NCBI GenBank assembly: GCA_947372155.1
Contig: CANBSM010000104.1
Location: 1-14,729, forward strand
DNA: 14,729 bases
Reading direction: 5' to 3'
Origin: Burkholderiaceae bacterium
Lineage (GTDB): Bacteria > Pseudomonadota > Gammaproteobacteria > Burkholderiales > Burkholderiaceae
This document shows, piece after piece, positions 1-6,902 of the stretch (the stretch's first letter is position 1; each line of letters opens with the position of its first letter). The notes below the pieces were generated by a model. That model saw only the letters and a list, made by a program, of their open reading frames with translations. It ran no database searches and had not been told where the DNA came from. The translations under genes and the position numbers were made by a program.

Positions 1-21
1 CGCAAGCGTTTGGCTGTTTAA
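1..21 (+). CDS. rpmH: 50S ribosomal protein L34, C-terminal end only (cut by window edge)
   Basis: The first six codons read R-K-R-L-A-V and then TAA. This matches the end of bacterial L34, which typically finishes GRKRL plus two small residues. L34 is a small basic protein of the large ribosomal subunit. Its gene lies directly before rnpA in most bacteria, and here rnpA starts 8 bases after the stop. The identification depends on this short tail plus the neighbouring rnpA-yidD-yidC-mnmE order, which is the conserved rpmH cluster near dnaA. The rest of the gene, its promoter and any dnaA lie outside the window. Confidence 0.85.
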   Translation, partial: RKRLAV

Positions 22-29
22 TTTAGCCA

Positions 30-347
30 TTGAATAGCGCAAGGATTTCTGAATTACTAAAAGCACGCCCCAAGACAAGTTTGTATTGGGGTATGTATGT
101 TGCATCCACTCAAGAGGGCTTTAAGCCTGACTTGGGTGTTGCAGTTGCAAAAAAGTTAGCCAAAAGAGCGGTTGATCGAAACCGCCTAAAGCGAATGATT
201 CGCGAATTGGTTTGGATGGCTCAAGCCAGTACATTAAATAAAGATGTAGTGGTTAAGCTCAAAAAACCAATCGGTCGCGAAACTCGAGGCAGACTCAGAA
301 AAAAAGAAAAAGAAATTTTGCGCTCTCAAATTTCAGGGCTGCTTTAG
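30..347 (+). CDS. rnpA: Ribonuclease P protein component
   Basis: Basic 105-residue protein subunit of RNase P, which binds the catalytic RNA and the 5' leader of precursor tRNAs. The family signature KRAVDRNRLKRMIRE is at residues 45-59, with the RNR element at 50-52, preceded by the strand LGVAVAKK. The C-terminal third is Lys/Arg rich. The start is TTG at position 30. An in-frame TAG at 24-26 rules out any longer reading. The next start-like codons lie inside the conserved fold, so TTG is the best choice. The N terminus is about a dozen residues shorter than in E. coli RnpA (119 residues) and lacks the usual opening segment FPR..RLL. It starts 8 bases after rpmH, and its TAG stop directly abuts the yidD GTG. 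No strong Shine-Dalgarno is visible, so translation may depend on coupling from rpmH. Confidence 0.93.
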   Translation: MNSARISELLKARPKTSLYWGMYVASTQEGFKPDLGVAVAKKLAKRAVDRNRLKRMIRELVWMAQASTLNKDVVVKLKKPIGRETRGRLRKKEKEILRSQISGLL

Positions 348-590
348 GTGCGAGCTTTAAATAATGCGTCAATTAAGCTAGTAAAAATATATCAACTAGC
401 TATAAGCCCATATTTAGGTATGCACTGTAAGTATGTGCCCAGCTGTTCGCAATATGCATGTGACTGCTTTAGTCATTACGGATTTATTAAAAGCTTTGGT
501 CTAACGGCGTGGCGTATTTTGCGCTGCAACCCGTTGTCACACGGCGGTTATGATCCTGCTGTAAAAGATACAAAACACCAACTTAAGTGA
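348..590 (+). CDS. yidD: Membrane protein insertion efficiency factor YidD
   Basis: An 80-residue YidD family (UPF0161) protein. It is a small, inner-membrane-associated factor reported to help insertion of YidC/Sec substrates. The family pattern is clear: an N-terminal amphipathic helix with YQLAISPYLG (15-24), then C27, PSCSQYA (31-37) and C38, and the signature LTAWRILRCNPLSHGGYDP at 52-70. The start is GTG at 348, the first codon after the rnpA stop. Both genes are in the same frame, so no earlier start is possible. There is no separate ribosome binding site, which suggests reinitiation by ribosomes finishing rnpA. yidC follows after 6 bases. The length is normal for the family. Confidence 0.93.
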   Translation: MRALNNASIKLVKIYQLAISPYLGMHCKYVPSCSQYACDCFSHYGFIKSFGLTAWRILRCNPLSHGGYDPAVKDTKHQLK

Positions 591-596
591 ATGTAA

Positions 597-2270
597 ATGG
601 ACTTTAAAAAAACAATTCTTTGGGCAGTATTCTCGATGTCGGGTCTTATGCTCTACAACAATTGGCAGGTTCATGAAGGCAAGTCATCCTTGTTTGGTGG
701 AGCTCCGGCGAGCGCCCCAGTGGCGGCCGACAAGCCCACCCCAGGAAGCAAAGTTGATGTCCCAGCGCAGGCCGCAGGCACACCAGCTGTTGCTGTAACG
801 ACAGCTGTTATTAGTGGCACGATAGAAAACTCAGAAAAGTTTACGTTGCAAAACGATGTTTTGGTGCTGGAAATCAGCGCAAGCGGAGCGAACGTAGTTG
901 ATGCCAAGTTGTTAAAAGAGCTAACTGCTGAGAAAAACCCAGTCGAACTCTTTCAATACAACCCAACGCATAAATATTTTGCGCGCTCCGGTCTAATTTC
1001 TTTAAACAATAATGACCTTCCAAATCACACAAGCACATTTAAATTGGTGCAATCGGGAAAAGATGGTTCAGGCAGGCCATTTGCAGTGTTTACCAGCGAG
1101 CGTAATGGCGTAAGGCTTGAAAAAACATTCATCCTAAATCCCGGTAGTTATGTTGTTGATGTTGGCCATCGCGTTACACAAACAACCAATAACCCCAACC
1201 CCCTTGTTCTTTACACAGAAATTGTGCGCGATGCTTCGCAAGAGCAAAAAATCGGCCCATTTGGCGGCGCTTTCTCGGCCAGCACCTTTACTGGACCTGC
1301 TGCCTATACCGATAAAGAAAAGTTTAATAAGCTCGAGTTTTCGGCAATAGATAAAAACAAAATTACCATTCCGACGCAAGTCGCTGCTGGTGAGCCAGCT
1401 TGGATCGCGATGGTTCAACATTACTTTGCGAGTGCCTGGATCCCAGGCGACAAAGATGCGCGGGATATTTATGCTGGAAGAATAGACAACGGCCTGTATC
1501 GAATTGGTATGCAAACACCACTCGGTGTCGTTGCGCCAGGGGCAACGGTTGTGGAAAAAGCCAGATTATTTGTTGGGCCTCAAGAAGAAAAGGTTTTGGA
1601 GACGATCGCCCCAGGCTTTGAGTTGCTCAAGGATTATGGCTATCTAACCATTATTGCTAAGCCTATTTTCTGGTTGCTTGAAAAAATTCATGGTTATGTC
1701 GGCAACTGGGGTTGGTCAATCATCCTGTTGACTATCTTAATTAAGTTGGTGTTTTTCCCACTATCTGCTGCAAGTTACAAATCCATGGCCCGCATGAAAG
1801 AAGTGCAGCCACGCCTAGTAGCTATGAAAGAGCAATACAAGGGCGAACCACAAAAGCTCAATCAAGCCATGATGGAAATGTATCGCAAGGAAAAGATTAA
1901 CCCGCTGGGTGGATGTTTACCGGTTGTGATTCAGATCCCTGTGTTTATTTCTTTGTATTGGGTGCTGCTGTCATCGGTTGAGATGCGTGGCGCCCCATGG
2001 GTTTTGTGGATCCATGACCTCTCAGTCCCTGATCCATACTACATTTTGCCGATCATCATGGCTGTGTCGATGTTTGTGCAAACTAAACTGAACCCAACTC
2101 CACCGGATCCAATTCAGGCTAAAGTGATGATGTACATGCCGATTGTCTTTTCAATCATGTTCTTCTTCTTTCCTGCTGGCCTGGTTTTGTATTGGGTTAC
2201 TAATAATCTTTTATCTATTGCACAGCAGTGGCAGATTAACCAGATGTTTGGAAAAAAGCCCGCTAAGTAA
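597..2270 (+). CDS. yidC: Membrane protein insertase YidC
   Basis: A 557-residue inner-membrane insertase of the Oxa1/YidC/Alb3 family. It inserts membrane proteins alone or with SecYEG. The N-terminal signal-anchor helix is at about residues 6-21 (ILWAVFSMSGLMLYNNW), followed by an Ala/Pro-rich linker (about 35-75) and the large periplasmic P1 domain (about 80-345). The conserved core follows: TM2 (WSIILLTILIK, ending at K383), the cytoplasmic helical hairpin with MARMKEVQPRL, the motif KINPLGGCLPVVIQIPVF, and three further helices ending in FFFPAGLVLYWVTNNLLSI. K383 sits where E. coli has R366 in the hydrophilic groove, a conservative replacement. The start ATG is 6 bases after yidD, consistent with one operon. 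Length is close to E. coli YidC (548). Confidence 0.97.
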   Translation: MDFKKTILWAVFSMSGLMLYNNWQVHEGKSSLFGGAPASAPVAADKPTPGSKVDVPAQAAGTPAVAVTTAVISGTIENSEKFTLQNDVLVLEISASGANVVDAKLLKELTAEKNPVELFQYNPTHKYFARSGLISLNNNDLPNHTSTFKLVQSGKDGSGRPFAVFTSERNGVRLEKTFILNPGSYVVDVGHRVTQTTNNPNPLVLYTEIVRDASQEQKIGPFGGAFSASTFTGPAAYTDKEKFNKLEFSAIDKNKITIPTQVAAGEPAWIAMVQHYFASAWIPGDKDARDIYAGRIDNGLYRIGMQTPLGVVAPGATVVEKARLFVGPQEEKVLETIAPGFELLKDYGYLTIIAKPIFWLLEKIHGYVGNWGWSIILLTILIKLVFFPLSAASYKSMARMKEVQPRLVAMKEQYKGEPQKLNQAMMEMYRKEKINPLGGCLPVVIQIPVFISLYWVLLSSVEMRGAPWVLWIHDLSVPDPYYILPIIMAVSMFVQTKLNPTPPDPIQAKVMMYMPIVFSIMFFFFPAGLVLYWVTNNLLSIAQQWQINQMFGKKPAK

Positions 2271-2310
2271 TTTGTACGCGGCATAACACGCTAGTAATAA
2301 ATAGACAGCA

Positions 2311-3675
2311 ATGATGACGAGAAAATTACCCATCATTGCTGTTGCAACCGCCCCAGGCAAGGCGGGTGTCGGGGTTATTCGCATCAGCGGACAAAGCTTG
2401 GGCGGCCTTGTGAGCGCCCTCTTTCAAAAAAAACTTCCCGCAAGACAAGCAAATTTATTAACACTCTGTGATGAGGATGGTCAAACTATTGATCAGCTCA
2501 TAGCAATTTATTTTGTTGGGCCAGCTTCCTTTACCGGGGAAGATGTTTTAGAGCTTCAATGTCATGGTGGCCCACAACTTCTTGAGTTGGTGATGAAGCG
2601 CTGTCTTCAGCTGGGCAAAGGTGAGGGGTTGGTTATTGCGGAGCCAGGCGAATTCACCCTGCGCGCCTATCTCAACAATAAGATTGATTTAACCCAGGCG
2701 GAGGCGATTGCGGATTTAATTGATGCGCAAAGCGAGGCCGCTGTTCGCGGCGCAGCCCGCTCCTTACAGGGCGCCTTTTCTGACGACATTAACAACCTCA
2801 TTGAAGAAATCACCCAACTCCGAATATTGGTTGAGTCGACTTTAGATTTCCCAGAAGAAGAAATTGAATTCTTAGAAAATGCTCAGGCGCGTCAGCGCTT
2901 AACCGCCGTCAGGGAAAAATTACAAACGCTGCGTGCGGGCGCTCAGCAAGGAAAAATTTTGCGTGATGGCATTCAGCTGGTGCTCGCTGGTGCACCCAAT
3001 GTCGGAAAAAGCTCTTTGCTAAATCGATTGGCCGGCGAAGAGGTGGCCATTGTTACGCCTATTGCTGGAACCACGCGAGATCGAGTCAAAGAAAGCATCA
3101 CCATCGAGGGCGTGCCAATGCACATAATTGATACGGCCGGCTTGCGCGATACAACAGATGTTGTGGAAGCAAAGGGTATAGAGAGGTCCTGGGAGGCTAT
3201 CCGTTTGGCGGATTTGGTGATTTTTCTGACCGATGCTGAGACTGGATCCCAGCAGGATGACCTAAAAATCCAGATTTTGAACGAGTTGCCGCCTAAATGT
3301 GCCGTTCTTGAGCTTGTGAATAAGGCAGATTTACTTCAGGAATCACTAAAAACCTTGCCTGGTGAGGCTTTATTGATTTCTGCCAAAACCGGAGCCGGCA
3401 TTGAGCAGCTAAAGCAGAAAATTCTAGAGCTTGTGGGTTGGTCTGGGCCTCAAGAGGGCGCTATTTTGGCTCGTAGGAGGCATTTGGACTGCATAGAGCG
3501 CGCCGCCGAACATATTGAAAAATCAGAGCAATTCGCAGCAAATGGTAATAATTCGCTGGAATTGTTTGCAGAAGAGCTTTCTTTGGCCCAAAAACACTTG
3601 GGTGAAATCACCGGAAAATTGCTTCCAGATGACCTTTTGGGGAAAATCTTCAGCCAATTCTGTATTGGCAAGTAA
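2311..3675 (+). CDS. mnmE: tRNA uridine-5-carboxymethylaminomethyl(34) synthesis GTPase MnmE
   Basis: A 454-residue GTPase that works with MnmG to place (carboxymethyl)aminomethyl groups on C5 of wobble U34 in certain tRNAs, using a tetrahydrofolate one-carbon donor, FAD and GTP. Residues 1-120 form the folate-binding domain (IIAVATAPGKAGVGVIRISG, GEDVLELQCHGG). The helical domain flanks an inserted Ras-like G domain at about 220-375, with P-loop GAPNVGKSS (227-235), switch GTTRD, DTAG and NKAD. The protein ends in the family's essential C-terminal CIGK. ATG at 2311 and ATG at 2314 are adjacent; I take the first, but either is possible. It lies 40 bases after yidC, its usual partner, with no strong ribosome binding site or terminator between. 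The product acts in the same tRNA pathway as the MnmC-like gene at 5673. Confidence 0.96.
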   Translation: MMTRKLPIIAVATAPGKAGVGVIRISGQSLGGLVSALFQKKLPARQANLLTLCDEDGQTIDQLIAIYFVGPASFTGEDVLELQCHGGPQLLELVMKRCLQLGKGEGLVIAEPGEFTLRAYLNNKIDLTQAEAIADLIDAQSEAAVRGAARSLQGAFSDDINNLIEEITQLRILVESTLDFPEEEIEFLENAQARQRLTAVREKLQTLRAGAQQGKILRDGIQLVLAGAPNVGKSSLLNRLAGEEVAIVTPIAGTTRDRVKESITIEGVPMHIIDTAGLRDTTDVVEAKGIERSWEAIRLADLVIFLTDAETGSQQDDLKIQILNELPPKCAVLELVNKADLLQESLKTLPGEALLISAKTGAGIEQLKQKILELVGWSGPQEGAILARRRHLDCIERAAEHIEKSEQFAANGNNSLELFAEELSLAQKHLGEITGKLLPDDLLGKIFSQFCIGK

Positions 3676-3754
3676 AGGGTTTGTGCCCTGTTGGGTTGGA
3701 GGTAAAAAGTCACCCAAAATGATAAAATTGACGGATTAAAAAATTCAACTTTCA

Positions 3755-3765
3755 TAGGGAAACAT
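3755..3765 (+). promoter_or_regulatory. Ribosome binding site of pckG
   Basis: The sequence AGGGA at 3756-3760 lies 5 bases before the pckG ATG at 3766. It is one of the clearer Shine-Dalgarno elements in the window. The 90-base gap after mnmE suggests pckG is translated, and possibly transcribed, independently. I looked for a promoter in 3676-3755 and found only poor matches with wrong spacing, and no convincing mnmE terminator. Confidence 0.7.
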
Positions 3766-5631
3766 ATGACTTCAACTACCGGCGGCCAGATCAATGTAAA
3801 TGCGCCAGCTTACGTAAAAAACAAGCGTTTAATTGAGTGGGTTGGCGAAGTTGCCGCCCTAACTAAGCCTGATGCCATTCGTTGGTGCGATGGTTCACAG
3901 GCTGAGTACGATGAGCTTTGTGAGTTGTTAGTTAAGGCAGGAGTATTTAAGCGCCTCAACCCAGCAAAACGTAAAAACTCATTCTTGGCTTTATCTGATC
4001 CTGATGACGTTGCACGTGTTGAAGATCGCACCTATATTTGCTCTGCTAAACAAGAAGATGCTGGACCAACCAATAATTGGGTTGAGCCAAAAGAAATGCG
4101 TGCCACCCTTCAGCCACTGTTTGATGGTTCTATGCGCGGCAGAACAATGTATGTTGTGCCATTCTCCATGGGCCCAATCGGCTCACCAATCGCGCACATT
4201 GGTGTTGAGTTGTCTGATAGCCCTTATGTTGCTATCAACATGCGTTTGATGACTCGCATGGGTAAGGCTGTAATTGATCAGCTGGGCGCCGATGGTGAGT
4301 TTGTTCCATGTGTTCACACAGTGGGCAAGCCTTTGAGCCCAGGCGAAAAGGATATGGCTTGGCCAAACAATAAAACTAAATATATCGTGCACTATCCAGA
4401 AACCCGTGAAATTTGGTCTTTTGGTTCTGGTTATGGTGGCAATGCATTGTTGGGTAAAAAATGCTTTGCATTGCGTATTGCATCCAATATGGGGCGCGAG
4501 CAAGGATGGCTTGCTGAGCACATGTTGATCTTGGGTGTTACATCACCTGAAGGAAAAAAATATCACGTAGCTGCAGCGTTCCCATCTGCTTGTGGCAAAA
4601 CCAATTTCTCAATGATGATTCCACCAGCAGGCTTTGATGGCTGGAAGGTAACAACTATTGGTGACGACATTGCATGGATTAAGCCACGTAAAGACCCTGT
4701 CACAGGCAAAACTCGCCTGTTTGCGATTAACCCTGAGTCTGGTTATTTTGGTGTTGCTCCAGGAACAAATCGTCAAACAAACCCAAATTGCATCGATTCA
4801 CTAAATGAAGATGTGATCTTTACAAACGTTGGCTTGACTGATGATGGTGATGTTTGGTGGGAAGGTTTGACAGAAACTCCACCAGCACATTTGATTGACT
4901 GGCAAGGCAAGGATTGGACTCCGGCCGATGGTGCTGCGGGCCGTAAAGCGGCTCACGCAAACTCTCGCTTCACAATGGCAGCTACAAATAATCCGGCTGT
5001 TGATCCTAAGTGGGATGATCCTGCGGGCGTTCCGATTGATGCATTCTTGTTCGGCGGTCGTCGTTCAACCACCGTGCCTCTCGTTAGCGAAGCGCGTGAT
5101 TGGGTAGAAGGTGTTTATATGGCAGCGACAATGGGTTCTGAGACCACTGCTGCTATTACAGGCCAGGTTGGCGTTGTTCGTCGCGACCCATTCGCAATGA
5201 TTGCGTTTGCTGGTTACAACATGAGCGACTACTTCCAGCATTGGCTCAATATTGGCAAGAAGCTTGAAGCTGAAGGCGCTGTATTGCCTAAGATCTATTG
5301 TGTTAACTGGTTCCGCAAAGGCGACGACGGCAAGTTTGTTTGGCCTGGATACGGTGAAAATATGCGCGTTTTGGCTTGGATTTTGGGCCGCGCTGATGGC
5401 ACAGCAAAAGGTGTTGAAACTGTATTTGGCATCTCACCAGAGCACACTGATTTGAACTGGAAAGGCTTAGATTTCTCAGTCGATAAATTTGAAAAGGTAA
5501 TCAACGCCAAAGTAGAAGACTGGAAAAATGAGTTGAAATTGCATACTGAATTGTTCGAGCATCTTGGCGAGCGTTTGCCAAAAGAGCTCTTAGAAATGCG
5601 CTCAAAAATTGAGAAGCGTCTCAACGCTTAA
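3766..5631 (+). CDS. pckG: Phosphoenolpyruvate carboxykinase (GTP)
   Basis: A 621-residue cytosolic enzyme converting oxaloacetate and GTP to phosphoenolpyruvate, GDP and CO2, the entry step of gluconeogenesis from TCA intermediates. It belongs to the GTP-dependent family, not the ATP-dependent PckA: it has the P-loop FPSACGKTN at 272-280, including the reactive cysteine C276 and K278, followed by the metal-binding segment [11 protein letters not shown] (296-306). Further family motifs are the substrate-binding stretch [16 protein letters not shown], the [11 protein letters not shown] element, the mobile-lid segment MGSETTAA, and NWFRKG near the end. Length is typical. The start ATG has a good ribosome binding site, and a downstream in-frame start would truncate the N-terminal domain. 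The gene sits between two tRNA wobble-modification genes without obvious functional connection to them. Confidence 0.97.
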   Translation: MTSTTGGQINVNAPAYVKNKRLIEWVGEVAALTKPDAIRWCDGSQAEYDELCELLVKAGVFKRLNPAKRKNSFLALSDPDDVARVEDRTYICSAKQEDAGPTNNWVEPKEMRATLQPLFDGSMRGRTMYVVPFSMGPIGSPIAHIGVELSDSPYVAINMRLMTRMGKAVIDQLGADGEFVPCVHTVGKPLSPGEKDMAWPNNKTKYIVHYPETREIWSFGSGYGGNALLGKKCFALRIASNMGREQGWLAEHMLILGVTSPEGKKYHVAAAFPSACGKTNFSMMIPPAGFDGWKVTTIGDDIAWIKPRKDPVTGKTRLFAINPESGYFGVAPGTNRQTNPNCIDSLNEDVIFTNVGLTDDGDVWWEGLTETPPAHLIDWQGKDWTPADGAAGRKAAHANSRFTMAATNNPAVDPKWDDPAGVPIDAFLFGGRRSTTVPLVSEARDWVEGVYMAATMGSETTAAITGQVGVVRRDPFAMIAFAGYNMSDYFQHWLNIGKKLEAEGAVLPKIYCVNWFRKGDDGKFVWPGYGENMRVLAWILGRADGTAKGVETVFGISPEHTDLNWKGLDFSVDKFEKVINAKVEDWKNELKLHTELFEHLGERLPKELLEMRSKIEKRLNA

Positions 5632-5672
5632 TCTGTAGTAAACAGTAACACTTATTTCACTAAGATTTACTA

Positions 5673-6902
5673 ATGACCGATCCCCAACACCATGAAATAG
5701 TGGTGATTGGGGCAGGTATTTGCGGAGCAACCATTGCCAATGAGTTGCTCGCCCGCGGCAGAGCGGTCTGTATTGTTGACGCTGCATCATCCCCAGCCAC
5801 AGCCTGTTCAAGCCATGCCTATGCCATTGCACATCCGCATATTGGCAAAGGCTCTCCCCGTTTATTGCGTCTAACGCGCCTTGCATTCTTGCTGGCAGAG
5901 GCTCGATGGAAAGATATTTGGCGAGCACATGGAATTTTTCAGCCAACAAAAAAAGATAAAATTTTTGATCGCACCCAAACAGCGGAGTATCTCCGCTCTT
6001 TGGATCTTGATCGAGACATGGCTATTCCTATGGATGCGCAAGAGGCTGCTAAGGTTTGCGGCATTGAACAAAGTGGTGTTTGGCTGCCACGCGGCGCCGG
6101 CTTAAATTTGCATGAAACAAGCAAGCGGCTATTGCAAGACCAAGGCAATCTAACTTGTCTTTGGAATACTCGGGTGGCGCGTTTGGAAAAGTGCGGCAAT
6201 CAGTGGCATTTATTTGATGCTTCAAACCAACCCATACTTACCGCAAATAACCTTGTTGTAGCTTGTGCGATGGAGGCTAAGGCGCTGATGGCTACTGTCG
6301 GCATTCGCTTACCTTTGCGGCCTGTTCGTGGGCAGCTAAATATTTTCTCGATTCAGAAAGGAGATTCTTGGATTGAGAAACTGCCGCGTGTGGGTATCTC
6401 TGGAGATGGATATTGCTTGCCTGCGGAACAATTCGACGATGGTAGCTATCGATGGATTGTGGGTTCAAGCTTTGATGAAGGTGAGGATGATCTTGCCCCA
6501 AGAGAAACAAGTGATGACTTCAATCGCGAGCAAGCTAGAGGTTTGGTGAATTACCCAGGAGGCAATCTTCGTGCCTTACACAAGGCTGGTGAGTATGTTG
6601 GCATTCGATGTGTGGCTGGAGATCGATTGCCAATCATTGGTGCGCTCACTAGGTGCCCAGGAATATTTTTAGCTACCGCCCTAGGGTCGCGAGGAATTTT
6701 ATGGTCTGCTCTAGCGGCTAAGCTGATTACAGCTCAACTGCTAGAGGATGACTTTGCTTTGCTTGCGCGCTTAGGTTTTGCTGCTGACTTAGTCGCTGCA
6801 CTTGCGCCAGAGCGTTTCTTTGCTGGAGCGGCGCCATCAGCCTTAGGGGCTTTGGCTTCAAATTCGAAACCAATCTTACCCGTTGAATCTAAGGCTAAAT
6901 AA
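5673..6902 (+). CDS. Stand-alone MnmC oxidoreductase domain: FAD-dependent cmnm5(s2)U34 oxidoreductase
   Basis: A 409-residue DAO-family flavoprotein. The Rossmann FAD motif GAGICG is at residues 13-18 in VVIGAGICGATIANEL, followed by an acidic residue after the second strand (IVDAASS). The block ATACSSHAYAIAHPHIGKG corresponds to MnmC's ALGASGNRQGALYPLLSKH, GIRCVAGDRLPIIG (310-323) to GVRCATRDHLPMVG, and ALGSRG (336-341) is identical in MnmC. The C terminus LLARLGFAADLVAALAPERFF matches MnmC's end pattern TLAALNPNRLW. In fused MnmC this domain oxidatively removes the carboxymethyl group of cmnm5U34 to give nm5U34, which the MnmC methyltransferase half then methylates. Here that N-terminal half is absent: pckG ends 41 bases upstream. 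Another DAO-family substrate (glycine or a D-amino acid) cannot be excluded. The last 56 codons overlap topB on the other strand. Confidence 0.82.
   Translation: MTDPQHHEIVVIGAGICGATIANELLARGRAVCIVDAASSPATACSSHAYAIAHPHIGKGSPRLLRLTRLAFLLAEARWKDIWRAHGIFQPTKKDKIFDRTQTAEYLRSLDLDRDMAIPMDAQEAAKVCGIEQSGVWLPRGAGLNLHETSKRLLQDQGNLTCLWNTRVARLEKCGNQWHLFDASNQPILTANNLVVACAMEAKALMATVGIRLPLRPVRGQLNIFSIQKGDSWIEKLPRVGISGDGYCLPAEQFDDGSYRWIVGSSFDEGEDDLAPRETSDDFNREQARGLVNYPGGNLRALHKAGEYVGIRCVAGDRLPIIGALTRCPGIFLATALGSRGILWSALAAKLITAQLLEDDFALLARLGFAADLVAALAPERFFAGAAPSALGALASNSKPILPVESKAK
6734..6902. other. 169-base tail-to-tail coding overlap of the mnmC-like gene and topB
   Basis: The + strand gene ends at 6902 and the - strand gene ends at 6734, so 56 codons of each lie in the other. 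Both frames look real. The mnmC-like side contains the recognisable family end (about residues 354-384), opposite topB's basic low-complexity tail (about 862-890). The topB side contains the conserved end of its last C-terminal repeat (ALDSTGKIGFEFE, about 839-851), opposite the last, less conserved residues of the oxidoreductase. By position arithmetic the third codon bases of the two frames pair with each other, and first bases face second bases. Confidence 0.9.

Noticed and set aside
671..1545. Open frames on the minus strand opposite yidC (up to 126 codons)
   Set aside because: They lie wholly inside yidC, have no recognisable protein features and no ribosome binding site.
3672..3692. Possible terminator after mnmE (AGGG...CCCT)
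   Set aside because: The stem has only four base pairs and no T run follows.
3696..3728. Possible pckG promoter (TTGGAG with TAAAAT or AATGAT)
   Set aside because: TTGGAG-TAAAAT spacing is 21 bases. The better-spaced pair has only three and four matches of six, so it is not reportable.
3450..3794. A 114-codon minus-strand frame across the mnmE/pckG junction
   Set aside because: It is antisense to the conserved end of mnmE, its product is low in recognisable motifs, and it starts inside pckG. The protein is not credible.
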